Shown here: positions 1 to 12,100 of the stretch, piece by piece | Numbering within the stretch: position 1 is the stretch's first letter | Layout: each line of letters begins with the position of its first letter | Assembly (NCBI GenBank): GCA_047967505.1 | Contig: CM106540.1 | DNA: 64,000 bases | Origin: Dipteris shenzhenensis | Taxonomy: Eukaryota > Polypodiophyta > Polypodiopsida > Gleicheniales | Direction: 5' to 3' (one strand) | Program-made: the position numbers and the translations under genes | The notes under the pieces: generated by a model | What the model was told of the DNA's origin: nothing | Database searches by the model: none | The model's input: only the letters and a program-made list of their open reading frames with translations

Positions 1-600
1 GCTGCTGGATCGAAATAGGGGCTGGCGCACCAGGCTGCTGCTGCCATGGCGAAAATCTGTTTGCAGGCTGTTTTGCGACCGAAGGGCAGGCTGGTGCTGT
101 GCTCATGTTGCAGGCTGGAAAGGAGCAGGGCTGCAAAACCAGCGGGGCTGCAAGGGCAAGGAATCTGGCAGCGAAAAAGGCGAGGGGCTGGCAGCGAAAG
201 TGGCATGGCTGGCAGCGTGATGGCGCATGAAGGCTGCAGCAAGATGGCGTGGGCTGGCAGCGAGATGGCGAGGCCAAGGCAGGCAGCGAACCTGTGCGGG
301 CTGGCAGTGAGATGGCGAGGGCTGAGGCGGGCAGCGAAGTGGCGAGGGCTGAGGGCAGACCCTGCGTGGGCTGACAGCGGAATGGCGAAGGCTGAGGGCT
401 GCTGCTGCGTGGAAATCCGTACGGTGGAGGCGAACCTGCATGCATATCCGTACGGAATGTCAAAGGGTGCATCCCTTTTTCGTTGGTGGCTGCCCAGGTT
501 GGTTGGTTGCCCAAAAATTAAAAGGTGGGTTTATTTAACCCTAGGGTAGTTAGGGTAAACCTAAGGTTTGGGGCTGGGTTTTCCATTTTAACCCCTCTAG
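1..600. repeat. GC-rich degenerate short repeats, no recognisable gene
   Basis: From about 190 to 400 the sequence repeats variants of GGCTGGCAGCGAGATGGCGA at irregular spacing of roughly 20-35 bases, giving open frames on both strands with Ala/Arg/Trp-rich products that match no family I know. Two CCGTACGG octamers sit near 418 and 448. The remaining sequence to 600 shows no gene. It lies on the internal side of a minus-strand primer-binding site at 1052-1063, so it may be the non-coding leader of an LTR element. Confidence 0.45.
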
Positions 601-1051
601 GTACCCTTTTATAGGTGCTTGGTGCCTAAAAGGTGTGCCTATTCGAAGGGGTGTGACCCTTGGAATAGGTGCACCTTTTCATGAAGGGGTGTGTCCCTAC
701 ATGAATAGGTGTGTCCTTTTGTCCACGATGGGGTGTGTCCCTTGAGTGAGGAGTCGAGACTCTTCATTAAAAGGTGAGTCCGATGGTGGAAAAGGTGCGT
801 CCCTTGGTTTTGGGACAGCCCAAGCACCTGTAAAGACACGATTTTTGTCGTGTCCATTCACATCAACTCGTGATGTGTGGGAGATGGAGAGGCCATAGAT
901 GACTTTAGGCAGGGTTGGCGCGAAAAATTTTTATGCTCATCCTCTCCATCTCTTCCATGCACAATGTGCACGGATATCCTTCTAGCGGAAAAGATGTATC
1001 AGATCGGCGCTAGAAGGTGGGGGGCATTTCCTACAGGCAGGAGCGAATTTT
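601..1051. repeat. Degenerate GGTGTGTCCCTT-type minisatellite
   Basis: Between 620 and 800 variants of AAGGGGTGTGTCCCTT and AATAGGTGTGTCC recur every 25-40 bases, with the complementary word AAGGGACACACC implied on the other strand. Related words (AGGTGTGTACTCCAAAG, GGGTGTGACCCTT) reappear at 1220-1345 inside the neighbouring LTR. No coding potential is evident. The segment 860-1051 shows nothing further. Confidence 0.45.
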
Positions 1052-1063
1052 GCTCTGATACCA
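1052..1063 (-). other. Primer-binding site (tRNA-iMet), minus strand
   Basis: GCTCTGATACCA on the plus strand is the reverse complement of TGGTATCAGAGC, the sequence that pairs with the 3' end of plant initiator tRNA-Met. It abuts an LTR terminus (TGTAAG at 1065) to its right. A minus-strand element should therefore lie to its left. Confidence 0.75.
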
Positions 1064-1064
1064 T

Positions 1065-2031
1065 TGTAAGAAATCCTAGATTTACTATATTTAGAAATGT
1101 GCTAAGGAACAGAAAGGAGACTGAGATAGCAGAGAACAAGGAATAATTGTATTGCTTGAATGTCTGTAGGGTATCTGTTGTGTGTCATCCATACAATTGG
1201 GCCTCTCTTATATAGAGAGTGAAGAGTCACACATGAAAAGGTGTGTACTCCAAAGTGTGTGTGCATGAAGAGGTGTGTACTCCAAAGGGTATGTGCATGA
1301 AGAGGTGTATATCCCTTGTAAAGGGTGTGACCCTTGATGAGAGAGAACATAACAATAGAAATGTCTCTTCAATAGAATGTCTCTTGTGAAGGGTTGTGCC
1401 TCATAGGAAGTGTCGCGTCGAAAGGGCATACCCTTTCACAAGTGTCCATTCCTCAAACCATCCATAAGTCTAGAAATAGAGAAAGGAATACGTCACAGAT
1501 CGTGACACTTCCAACACCCATGGTCATAAGCCTTTGGTGAAGCTCTCTCTTAGCTCCATGAGAATAGGGCATTTTCACCCCTCTTGCTACTTGCAACAAT
1601 TTAATGAAGCATACTATATGGCAGCCATTAACTGTTAGCTTTTGCATGCAAGATAAAACTTTAGACTAATCCTAGTCTCTGTGGGCATCCCCACCAAGCA
1701 AACCAATGCGCACAATCACTTAATAATTCTCTGGTTGACCGGGGTCAACCTCTTTGACTATAATTAAGAGCTTTGACCAAGAGTCAAGGAGCCTTAATTA
1801 AAGCCAAGTCTCTCCAACCGACGTTGGAACAGATTGATTGACTAAAGTCAACCCTCTTGGCGTAAGCCAAATCCTTCTGACCGGAGTCGGGCTTACTTGA
1901 CCGGAGTCAACGTTCTTTGACCAATTAAAAGAACTCTTTCACCATAATTTAAAAAAATCAAAAACTCATAATTATGGTCAAATCAAAGGTCAACTCAACA
2001 TTTGACTTGGAATATTTACAGCTTGGTGACA
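1065..2031 (-). repeat. Gypsy A LTR, about 967 bp
   Basis: On the minus strand the segment begins TGTCACCAAGC (2031 downward) and ends CTTACA at 1065, next to a tRNA-iMet PBS. Its right half aligns by eye with the LTRs of gypsy B and E (shared blocks around 1573-2031: the CAACAATT...GGCA...CCATTAA block, the ACTAATCCTAGTC...GGGCATCCCCAC block and the tract of TTGAC/GTCAA words). The left half has diverged or been replaced and includes the minisatellite at 1220-1345. A purine-rich PPT (AGCCTAGGGGA on the minus strand) lies at 2032-2042. Confidence 0.65.
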
Positions 2032-4411
2032 TCCCCTAGGCTTCTATTCAGTTGACCTCAACTGAAAAGCCTCTTTATAAATATCCAAAACTTGTGGATA
2101 ATCAGACATCACGTCTTTATGCATCCATCTGGCGTTCAATGCCGAGTAATTCTTGAACTTGACAAGGTACTTGTAAAATGCCGTCTTGTGGCCCTTCGCG
2201 TACCGTATGGTACACAATCTATTCTGGCTGGAGGATCTCCTCCAGTTCTTTCACTTCTCGTGGATCTTCCATTATAGGCTCTATTGATATTTCTTTAGAA
2301 GACTCACACGAAAGGCATTGTGAATCTTCCAATGCTCTAGCAGTTCCAATCTATATGAAACCTCATTAATCTCATCTGAAAAACTTCAAAAGTACCCAAT
2401 CCCCTTTCTTGAGATCTAGCTATCTCATGTGCTTATCTTAAGCTTTCTTGTGCTTCTCTTGAGATATCTCCTTTGCTGCCCGAACTTGGCTGAATACTAT
2501 TTGGAGATCTCTAACATATTGAGCAACTGCAAAAATCTCGTCTTTGGTCCTCACAATTGGTAGCAGGATCACCTTTCCATAAATGACCTCAAACAGGGCT
2601 TTACCCGTGAGGCATGAATTGTGTTATTGTATGCAAACTCCACAAGTGGAAGGTACTTTTCCCAATCTAATTTTTGGTCAGCCACGTTGAAAGATCTAAC
2701 ACTATTAAATTCGCTACTTCACTTTGACCATTTGTCTGGGGATGGAAAGAAGATTAAAACTTCAGATTCGTCCCCATATTATCAAATGAGGCTCTCCAGA
2801 ATAGGCTAGTCATTCTGGGGTCTTGGTCAACACTGACAATGGACTTTGGCATATCATCGTGCTGAAAGATCTGTGCCATAAAAACCTTGGCCATATGATC
2901 ATCAATGATAGTCCATATTTATCACTCCCTGACTTTGATCATAAGGTCAAGTCCATTGCTACACTTTCCCATGGTGCCTGAGAAACACAAAGAGGCATTA
3001 GTACGCTAGGTGCCTTCCGTCTATCATATTTGACATTTTGACAAGGCATTTCGTAACAAACTCGTGCATCTCTTTAAGCATAGCTGGCCAATAAAAATAC
3101 CTCTAAAGACTGAGTGGTAGCTGCAATTCCTCAATGCCCAGCATATGGAGATGCATGGCATTCTTCCAAAATCTTTTGCCTCATATCTCAAGTGATGAAT
3201 AGGCAGTCATCCTTCATTAAATAACCCTATTTCAAGGAATACTGACTTGAAGACTGCCCCTCCTGCATTTGCTGCAATATTTCACCAAAGTCTCGGTCAC
3301 TGGCGTAGTGCTCCCTCATCTCTTCGAGATCCATGTGATAGGAAATGGTCACATTAATGACCTTGGGTCTTTGAGACAAAGCATCAGCCAGTCTTTTCTG
3401 AGCTCCTAGTGTATGGACAATCTGAAAATCATAAAGCATATTTGCGCATTTCATATGCTTCTCTTTGAGTTTAGTTGGTGTCGAAGAGTATCTCAGATTT
3501 CGGTGGTGAGTCTTTACAGCAAAATCTGCACACCCAAGAGATAGTGCTTCCAAGTATTAATGGCAAGAATCACATCTAACAATTCTTTCTCATAGATTCC
3601 CAGATCTCTCTCAACATCCCGTAGTCTCTAGTTTTCACAAGCCATTACATAACCATTCTGATGAAGTGAAGCCCCAACGCATTCTCCGCAAGAATAAAAA
3701 AGGCTTGTACAAATTGGGGACTACCAAAATTGGTTATGTAGTTAGCTTGCTTTTGAGTGTATTGAATGCTGTCCTTTGTGGCTTATGCCATCTGAAGGCT
3801 CATTCTTTTTAGTCAAGTCATGAAGTGGGACAGCTATATTAGTGAAGTGCCTGATAAACACCTTCTGTAGTAGAAAGCTACTTACTTCATGAACACTTTT
3901 CAACTCAAGCCATTCTTGAAAAGCTTGAATCTTAGCAAGATCCATCTGAATTCCATTCTTAGAAATGATGTGCTCGAGACAATGGATCTCTTCAAAAATT
4001 CACTTTTCTTGCTATTGGCATAGAGCTGATAATTACGCAGCTCTTGGAAGACAGTAGCAAGGTGTTCCTTGTGCTCTTCTTCGGACTTGGAAAAGACTAT
4101 GATGTCATCGAAAAAGATCCCAATGACTGCCTGTATGAACAAAAGATCCGATCCATCATTCGCTTAAAGATAGCATGGGCATTTGTCAACCCGAATGGCA
4201 TTACCAAGTATTCATACAGACCAAAAGTAGTGTGGAACACTATCTTGTGCACGTCCCCTGTGATTGTATGCGAACATGGTGGTAACCACTTTTCAAATCT
4301 ATCCAGCTGAAAATGAAGCTCCATTGAGCTGATCCAATCTCTAGCACATCATCTATGCAGGGAATTGGGAATCTATTCTTGATGGTCATCTTGTTTAGTG
4401 CGTGATAATCC
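2032..4411 (-). pseudogene. Gypsy A pol remnant (RT, RNase H, integrase)
   Basis: Reading leftward, the minus strand encodes a Ty3/gypsy reverse transcriptase core ([38 protein letters not shown], catalytic FFDDIIVF near 4105-4125), then RNase H pieces (near 3230-3900, ADALSQRP), then a badly decayed integrase and C-terminal domain to about 2090. Frames change at least four times and stops are frequent, so this is a dead copy. It starts abruptly in the RT N-terminus near 4411, where a plus-strand LINE begins; gag and protease are missing. Sequence identity to gypsy B and E is clearly lower than theirs to each other, so A is either an older copy or a sister subfamily. Confidence 0.8.
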
Positions 4412-6405
4412 CAAAAAGGGGGTTCCATTGGGGCGGGGGTGATTTGCTCCTCCTCCCACCTCTTTTGGGGCTCACTCTAATACTACTTGATCTCATGATG
4501 AGGGATAGGATGTTCCATATGATAAAGGAGTGGCTGGGACCCCAGGGTAGGGAGTTGTGGATTACTCATGGGAACACCGCCATTTACCAGTTGGGTTTCT
4601 CAGCACTATACAGACATGGATTGGGTCTAGCAGTAGTTGTTCATCTTTCTCAGATTACACATTGGTCATTACAGCAGTGTGCTAGATGGCTCAAGGCAAA
4701 TGTTTCCTTTATGATGCAGTGGGCTGTGAAGGTAGGCATCGAGCCTATCATGCCTCTGAGTGCTATTGTACAAACGAGGTCTATTCTCCTTCCAAACCCC
4801 CTGCGGATTCACAAAAACCCACGGTTGTCGTGAGGCTGCCATCCACAAGAGGGCCTTGTACTCCACCCCCCTTCCTCCTGAGTTGGACCATGGTGAGTTG
4901 GAACATGTACAGGCTCCATGATCGTGTGTAGCAGTAGCCCCAACAACTGATACTTCATGAGGACTTGCAGAGGGCTATGGTAGATCAAGCAATTGATTTT
5001 CTATTCATTCAAGAGCATATTTTCTTATCATCTAATATCCGTTGCTAACGTCGCCTGCTTTTGAGGCGAAATAGATTCAGTACCCCGGAGTACGCAGGAG
5101 TGGAGGGGTTTTCATTTCTCTCTCAAGCAGCAGCCCCAGATGTGTTTGATCAGGGTGAGCTTATCGCAAGGCAATTGGTTTGGATGGATCTTCGGTTGGG
5201 TGAGTATCAGGATCGGGATCCTAAACATGTACGCCCTTGCTTGTAGACAATACCATCTTGCCTTTTGGAGACGGATAACGGAAAGTCTCCCAGATGTTGA
5301 CTCTTGGATTGTTGAAGGGGACTTCAACAACCTAGAGTTTGAGGAGTACAAGCACGGCGAAGCTTCTTTCTCATAGATGCTCGCATCATAGAGGAGCACG
5401 TGGGAGTTGTTTATCTTCACGATCAATGGACGGGATCCGTGAAGAAAGGCAGAGTTCTCCAAACTTCTTGGTGGCCTCCATTTCTCTTTCGGTCTAGAGG
5501 AGGCACGATGACCTTCTAGAGGGCCTTGACAGGTTCTATGTAGGAGACCGTGCAATGCATCATGGGTATTTGGCAGGCATTACAATGTTCGATCACTCCC
5601 CTACAGTGATTACTTAGAGCATCCTCGTCATAGGGCCCAGATAGGAGTTCGTATTCCTGATGCTCTGCTCCAAGAGAAGGAGATGCAGTGGGCCATGGTT
5701 GAGACTTGGCGATAGCATAAGAGTCTTCTTGAGAGTAGATGGACCACAATCTCGCAGTGGCTCACAAACCATTGCGAAAGCGCGAGGCTCAACCTCTAGG
5801 ACACAACAATCCATGAAGTGGAGTTCTCCTATCACTCTTCTTTGGCTTGGAGGGTACAATAGGGAGACGAGATGACTACACAGCTCTTCTAAAGCATTGG
5901 CCCTCACTCGGAAGGACACGGCTTCAACAAATAAGGGACGAGAGTGGACAGATGTATGCGGACTTCAAAGTCCTTGCAACCCGGCAGTCTAGATCCAACG
6001 CCCGCTTGTCATCTCTCAAAGTATGTGCAGTGCATTGGAGGCGCCGTTCACAGTGAGGAGCTCCAAGAGGCCCTCAAGATCCTCCCGCCCCAAAAGTGCG
6101 TGGGGGAAGTTGGATTGACAACGTCCTTCTTTAGGTGCTTTTCGGATCACATCCACGCCCCCCTTCGGATGGCTTTTCAAAGAGATCTTCGATTCGGGAT
6201 CCTTTCCTCGGTCCCTCAGCAACATTTATTTGATCCCGAAGGGGCGAGAGAGGGTTAGTGGCGACCTATCACTTTGGACATTTCTTGCAAGATCTTAGCC
6301 AAGGTCTTGAGTTTACGATTGCAGCCTCACCTCATAGACATTTGATCTCTACTTTGGAGACAGTCTTTTTGTAATATAAAGCTACATGAATTTCACTATT
6401 TTAAA
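4412..6405 (+). pseudogene. LINE (L1-like) remnant with endonuclease and RT start
   Basis: The plus strand carries pieces of a plant non-LTR retrotransposon. VSWNMYRLHDRV (about 4892) resembles the N-terminus of the apurinic-type endonuclease. IQEHIF near 5010 matches its second conserved block, and WIVEGDFNNLE (about 5307-5340) carries the GDFN catalytic motif. From about 6050 the linker and RT entry follow: EELQEALKILPPQK and then WRPITL..SCKILAKVLSLRLQPHL. Everything after the first RT block is missing, and an AT-rich tail (TTTCACTATTTTAAAAA) follows at 6389-6405. Several stops and frame changes interrupt it. The part upstream of 4880 contains a 140-residue open frame I cannot assign; it could be ORF1. 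The LINE abuts the truncated gypsy A. Confidence 0.7.
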
Positions 6406-6406
6406 A

Positions 6407-6408
<2 letters not shown>

Positions 6409-6446
<38 letters not shown>

Positions 6447-6464
6447 CCAAAAAAAAAAAAAAAG

Positions 6465-6495
<31 letters not shown>

Positions 6496-6496
6496 C
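6409..6496. repeat. (GT)n microsatellite with internal A tract
   Basis: Two runs of alternating GT (6409-6443 and about 6463-6496) flank a 15-base A run. It sits directly after the LINE tail and may have grown from it. Confidence 0.9.
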
Positions 6497-6499
6497 CTT

Positions 6500-7279
6500 T
6501 CTCTAGTGCTTTGATACTCGATTGGAAACAAGTACTTTCCAAGGTCAAATGGGCTCCTGATAATTGCTCGGGGACAAACTCAATGAGGAAAGAAAGTATT
6601 CATTGGAGTGCCCAATAGATCCAAAAACCCCAAGTCGGAGTTGAAATGGAGTCAAAATAGAGAAAATACTGCAAAAGCCCTAAAATATGACCAAAAGGAG
6701 CAATTGTCACTGTAAAATCTGCAAATGTGACACAAAAGCCCCAATTTCTAGAGCAAAATCATCTCAATGTCATTGCAATGTGTGCAAATGTGATGTAATA
6801 GAGGGTGAAAAGCTTTAAATCCAATTGTACCAGGCAGATCTGAGTCAAGAGGGGGAAAATCCCAGCCAAATGGTGCTAGAGCAGGTTGGAGCAGAAGGCC
6901 CGAATGACTGAAAAGAGTCCAGATCTGAGCAGCCCAAAAATGCTTGAAATCAACTTTTGACTGGTCGTATGATTCTTGGCACCGTTGCGCACGTGTCCAT
7001 ATGGACGTTTGTCCGTACAACTAAAGGGACAGTTTTTTTTGGTCGAAATGGTGCGAGATAGGGCCGTTTATATGCGGGCAGCTCAAAAATTTTGAAAAGC
7101 GTCGAAATTGGACCTCAAAAAGTTAAAAAACAGCAATTGGACTGTTTTTTCTGTTCAGAAAACAGAATTCTGGCCATGAAATGAGGCGCCAGACTGAGTT
7201 GGAGCAAAATGGCAGGTAGGAGCTATGGTTGAGCACGAGGGGAGGTAGGTAGGAACAAGAGAACCGGCTCTGGTACCAC
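6500..7279 (-). other. Leader remnant of a minus-strand LTR element, with PBS
   Basis: No coding region is visible. GCTCTGGTACCA at 7267-7278 is a one-base variant of the reverse complement of the tRNA-iMet PBS. Leftward from it the minus strand reads as a typical non-coding copia-type leader, including TTGGGGCTTTTG-like words (seen on the plus strand as CAAAAGCCCCAA near 6733 and CAAAAGCCCTAA near 6672) that recur in the leaders of copia D, G and I. A CCGTAC word occurs at about 7011. Confidence 0.6.
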
Positions 7280-7548
7280 TGTTGGGTGCGGGAAGCATTG
7301 GAAACGGAGTGGAATGCAAGGGAGTAAACAACAAGCTAAAGGAACACAAATGGATAAAGAGAATGTACAAAGGGGTGGCCTATATGGCCCCGAAGTCAAC
7401 GATATGGTTGATTGTAACCGGCCTTTAGTTTCCTAAAGGGCAGTAGACCATAACTTGCATTGCATATTCATTACTCACAGCCACATTGCAACATTTCCAA
7501 CCACTTAAATTGAAACAATACCACTTAGAAACAAATTGAGAAATAACA
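7280..7548 (-). repeat. LTR of an unclassified minus-strand element
   Basis: Starts TGTTGGGTGCGGG one base after the PBS at 7267-7278, so on the minus strand this is the end of a 5' LTR. A CA dinucleotide at 7547-7548 is a plausible outer border, giving about 269 bp, but no partner LTR is present to fix it. The truncated gypsy B LTR starts about 10 bases further on. Confidence 0.5.
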
Positions 7549-7558
7549 GGATGGAGGC

Positions 7559-7824
7559 TTTAGACAAGTGGCATGTTGCCAATTTGAAATGAGCTTGAAG
7601 CTCTTGTAATATTGATTCACGTTGGATTTTGTATCACACAGCTCCACGTTGAACTCTTTGTAACAGATTCTCTCTTCAAGAAATAAAATACCTTGGGGGG
7701 GGCTCAGCCTGACATGTTGTCCTGGGCGCTAGCTGTGTGTAGAGAGAGGGAGAAAGAGAGCTCTCATGAGTGTTTCTGCAGTAAATTATGAGCGTGAGGT
7801 TCCATGAGAGAGCAAGCGATTGCA
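7559..7824 (+). repeat. Gypsy B 5' LTR, truncated
   Basis: Aligns with the last 210 or so bases of the 3' LTR (shared TTTAGACAAGTGGCATGTTGC onward) and ends CGATTGCA just before the PBS. It keeps an internal stretch (about 7625-7695, around ACAGATTCTCTCTTCAAG) that is deleted from B's own 3' LTR but present in the gypsy E LTRs. Confidence 0.8.
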
Positions 7825-7825
7825 T

Positions 7826-7837
7826 TGGTATCAGAGC
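7826..7837 (+). other. Gypsy B primer-binding site
   Basis: TGGTATCAGAGC, an exact match to the plant tRNA-iMet primer site, two bases after the LTR terminus CA. Confidence 0.9.
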
Positions 7838-8193
7838 GCGGTTCAACCTTTTTTCGAAGAGGTGACGATTCTAGATCATAGAAGGAATTGTCTCGTTAAT
7901 TGCTGAGTGCAATAGCAATTTGTAGAGAAGGCGTAAAACAACATGACACCTTGAGCTCTGCAGACGAGCATAAGGTTTCAGCAATCGGTGAAGGTGCGCA
8001 AGGTTTTGGCACTATTTTGGTGTTTCCACCTAGCGCACGGGCTCAGAGACTGCATCTATGGAAGACTCCAAAGAGCTTACAATTGACGGAAGCCCACGCA
8101 CGAAGGCATCGTAGAAGCATCGATGACCAGTGATGTCTTCATGTGAGCTATGACCATCGACGCAGGGGCAGCATCACAGAAGGTCGTTGGAAG

Positions 8194-9160
8194 ATGTTGA
8201 CACGACGCCCGACCCAACAGAGACCTCTTCCCAAGAAGAAGGCGGCGAAGCATCATCACAGTTCATTTAGTTCATCTTCATCTTCTAGCTCTACCTCTTC
8301 ATCCTCGACATCACCTCCTCCTTCGGGGTCTTCAGAGTTAAAGAAGAAAAAGAAGAAGAAGAAGTCCAGCAAGAAGGCAGAGACTAAAGATTTCAAGGAC
8401 GGTGGGAAGTTAGTAAGATTTGCCACTTACAATGGCCAGTATGGCCAAGCTAAAAAGGCTATGCAGTTCATAAGGCAGTTTGATGCTGCCTTTAGCCTGG
8501 AAAAGTTCAGTGAGTCCTCAAAGCTTCTTATGGTTGGTTTACACTTGACTGTACAGCCAGTGCATGGTGGATAGCTAAAACAACCAACTATGTAGTCCCT
8601 AGGAAATGGAAGGACTTCAAGAAAGCTTTCTATAAACAGTTTATTCCCAAACAGTTTTGGGATCATGTCCTTCTGGGTTGGGAGAGCATTCATATGGAAG
8701 CACAAGATATAGTTGAGTCTTCCAACCAGAAATTTTGGGATGCGTACTTGCAGGTTTCGTCTTTCAAGAACATTTTTGACAAGACTAAGTACAGGGCAGG
8801 ACTCACTCCAAAGATACAGGCCCAAGTGAACACCAAAGATATTAAAGAAATATCAGATCTTATAGTCTCATGTACATGTAGGATCCTATTGGTGTGCCAT
8901 CACTACAGGCAGGGTTACTGGGGGATAAAAAGCCAGCGACCCCCAAGTTTGAAACAAGAGAGTTTCCCAAGGCTCAGAAGAGGGGATTTCAGCCTCAAAA
9001 GTCGAGGGAAAACATGGTGCAAAAGCCCTATAAGGGAAGATAACAGTTTACCCCTGAACAGATTGAAACTTTAGGAAAGAGGGTAAATGCTTCAGGTGCG
9101 GCAAAGCGGGGCATGTGGCTGCCCAGTGCCCAGAAAAGCCTTCAACTTCGAAGGAAAAGA
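8194..9160 (+). pseudogene. Gypsy B gag
   Basis: A Ser-rich then Lys-rich N-terminal region (8240-8390) leads into a Retrotrans_gag-type core (ATYNGQYG, QFIRQFDAAF, then after a frameshift near 8550 WKDFKKAFYKQFIPKQFWDHV and NQKFWDAYLQV). A CCHC zinc knuckle, CFRCGKAGHVAAQC, lies at 9088-9129. The first in-frame ATG is 8194; upstream in-frame sequence lacks one. At least two frame changes interrupt the protein, which would assemble the cytoplasmic virus-like particle and bind RNA. The same core is recognisable in gypsy C and E. Confidence 0.75.
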
Positions 9161-12100
9161 GGTAGAGAAGCCATGGGGACCGCAAAAGCCAATGGCAGGA
9201 GGAATTCCTGACATACTGGGTCATGTTTCAAACCCAGAGGAACGAGAATTGTTGCTATCTTGGGAAAAAGTCAGAGACCAGCAAGCGCTGATTTTATTTG
9301 ATCCAGGGGCTACTGATAACTTTATATCAGAGGATCTAGCCGTGAGGCTAGGATTAAAGACAGAGGAGTTGGGCAAGGCTCTGGATGCCGATCAGATGTT
9401 CTGTGGGAACCTTGTGCCAGTCACTCCCTTGATAGGGAAGCTCCGTCTTCATGTACAGAGTTATGTGGATCATGAAGACTTCTTCATTTCTCCACTGAAA
9501 CATCATGATGTAGTCTTGGGTATGCCTTGGTTTCATCGCAAGGTAGTGAAGTTGACTCTTCTTGAAAGAGTGCTGGAGTTTGTACATAGGGGCAAAGTAC
9601 ATCGTGCGGTTGCTAGGAATAGAGGGGAAACTATTCCCATTGTATCAAATAGTTCTGTTGGAAAAGAAACAAAGTCTGTAGTTTCAGCTTACATGATTTT
9701 TGTAAAAGAGAGAGATGTGGAAATGCATGCTGAAATAAGTGAGGCAGATCAGAATAAATTTCAGTTTCTTGAAAATTTTAAAGATTGTTTTATTGACGCT
9801 TTGCCAGGGGAGCTACCCCTTGAGAGACCTGAGGATCATGGCATAGAACTCATTCCTAGCAGCGGGCCACCCAATAGGCCCCCATACAGAGTTAGTGCAA
9901 CTCAGCGAGGAGATTATGCAGGACTTGTTGTCCAAGGGGTTGATTCAGCCCAGTTCTTCTCCTTTTTGTTTCCGTGTATTGCTAGTACAGAAGAAAGATG
10001 GCTCATTCCGTATGTGCGTCGATTACCGCGCACTGAACAAAATGACCATCTAGATTCCCTATTCCGCGCATTGATGATGTGGTGGATGAGTTAAATGGAG
10101 CTTCAGTTTTCAGCAGGATAGACTTAAAGAGTGGCTATCACCAAGTGAGGATACAGCCTCAGGATGTGCACAAGACAACGTTCTGCACTACTTTTGGGTT
10201 GTATGAATATTTGGTGATGCCTTTTAGACTGACAAATGCTTCAGCTACTTTCAATAGGATGGTGGATCGTATCTTCCGACCCTACAGACAATTCACTGGT
10301 ACCTTCTTCGATGACATAATTGTCTTTTTTAAGTTCAAAGAAGAGCACAAGGAACATCTTGCTATAGTGTTTCAAGAGCTGAGAAATCATCAGCTATATG
10401 CAAACAGCAAAAAAAGTGAATTCTTCCTGGAAGAAATCCATTACTTGGGGCATATAATATCCAAAGATGAGATGCGGATGGATCCAGCAAAGATCCGTGC
10501 CATTCAGGAATGGCCAGAGCTGAAAACTGTACATGAAGTTCAAAGTTTCCTAGGCGTGTGTTCTTACTACAGAAGATTTTTGCGGATATAGCCACTCCAC
10601 TCTACGATCTTACTAAGAAAAATGCAACTTTCAGATGGGGAACTCCTCAAAAGACAGCCTTTACCACACTCAAAGAGAGGCTGACTACAGAGCCAATCTT
10701 AATAGTTCCAGATTTGTATCAGCCATTTGATGTGGATTGTGATGCTTGTGGGGAATGTGTTGGGGCTGCATTGCATTAGAATGGTCATGTAGTGGCCTAC
10801 GAGAGCAGGAGATTCCGGGATGCAGAGAGATATCTGGGAATCTATGAGAAAGAGTTATTGGCTGTAATTCATGCCATCCATAGATGGAAGCATTATCTTT
10901 TGGGTGCAGATTTTATAGTTAAGACAGATCACCAAAGTCTGAGATACTTTTTGACTCAGACAAAGCTTTTCGAGCAGCATATGAAATGGACAAATATGCT
11001 GTCAATGTATCATTTTAAGATTGCCCATACTCCAGGAGTTCGGAACAAAGTAGCAGATGCTTTGTCTCGAAGACCCCAGGTCAACAATGTGACTATTGCT
11101 TATCATCAGGACCCGGAAGATATGAGGGAGCAATATGCTAATGATGCAGATTTTGGTGAGATTTTACAGCAAATGCAAGAGGGGCAATCCACCAGTCACT
11201 ATTCCTTGAAAGATGGGTATTTAATGAAAGATGATTGCCTATGCATCACCCAAGAGATGAGGAAAAAGATTTTGGAGGAATGCCATGCACCTCCATATGC
11301 TGGACATAGAGGAATTACAGCAACAACTCAAGCACTAGAGAGGTATTTCTTTTGGCCAGGGATGCGGAAAGATATACATCAGTTTGTTACTGAATGCCTT
11401 ATGTGTCAGAAAGTGAAGTATGATAGGCGGAAGGCATGTGGCCTACTTATGCCTCTTCCCGTGCCTTAGGCTTTGCGGGAAAGTATTGCAATGGACTTCA
11501 TTTTTGATTTGCCAAGATCAAAGTCAGGGAATGATGGGATTTGGACTATCATTGATAGATTCAGTAAGCAAGCTCATTTCATTCTGGTTCGCAAAACCAT
11601 GAAGGCAGATCATATGGCTAAGCTTTTTATGGCACAGATCTTTAAGCACCATGGTATGCCTAAGTCCATTGTCAGTGATCGAGATTCCAGAATGACTAGT
11701 CTATTCTGGAGAGCTTTATTTGATAATATGGGGACGAATCTGAATTTTTCTTCTTCTTTCCATCCGCAGACAGATGGTCAAAGTGAAGTAGCAAATTCTA
11801 CATCATTGGATATGTTGAAATGCTACGTGGGTGACCAAGGTTCAGACTGGGAAAAGTACCTACCATTGGTAGAGTTTGCTTACAATAATATAGTACACAG
11901 CTCTACAGGGAAAGCTCCCTTTGAGGTCATTTATGGGAAGGTGATTCTGCCACCTATTCTGAGGACCAAGAATGAAATATTTGTAGCTGATCAGTTTGTG
12001 AGAGACCTCCAGACAACTTACAACCAAGTCCAGACAGCAATTGAAAGGTCCAAGAGAAGCATAAAAGAGCTGCAGATAAGCATAGGAGATAGTTAAATCT

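Noticed and set aside
46-549. 167-codon open frame at the left edge
   Set aside because: It arises from a GC-rich degenerate repeat with Trp/Ala/Arg bias and has no family motif; the opposite strand is also open.
620-800. CRISPR-like spaced repeats
   Set aside because: Repeats are degenerate, spacing is irregular, and the context is a plant nuclear genome.
4402-4833. 143-codon frame as a separate host gene
   Set aside because: It begins at the junction of gypsy A and the LINE and precedes the LINE endonuclease; more likely LINE ORF1 or 5' region, kept unassigned.
9298-9330. D-P-G-A protease motif as an inactivating change
   Set aside because: It occurs in both gypsy B and E, and DPGAT-type motifs are familiar in plant gypsy proteases, so it is probably the family norm.
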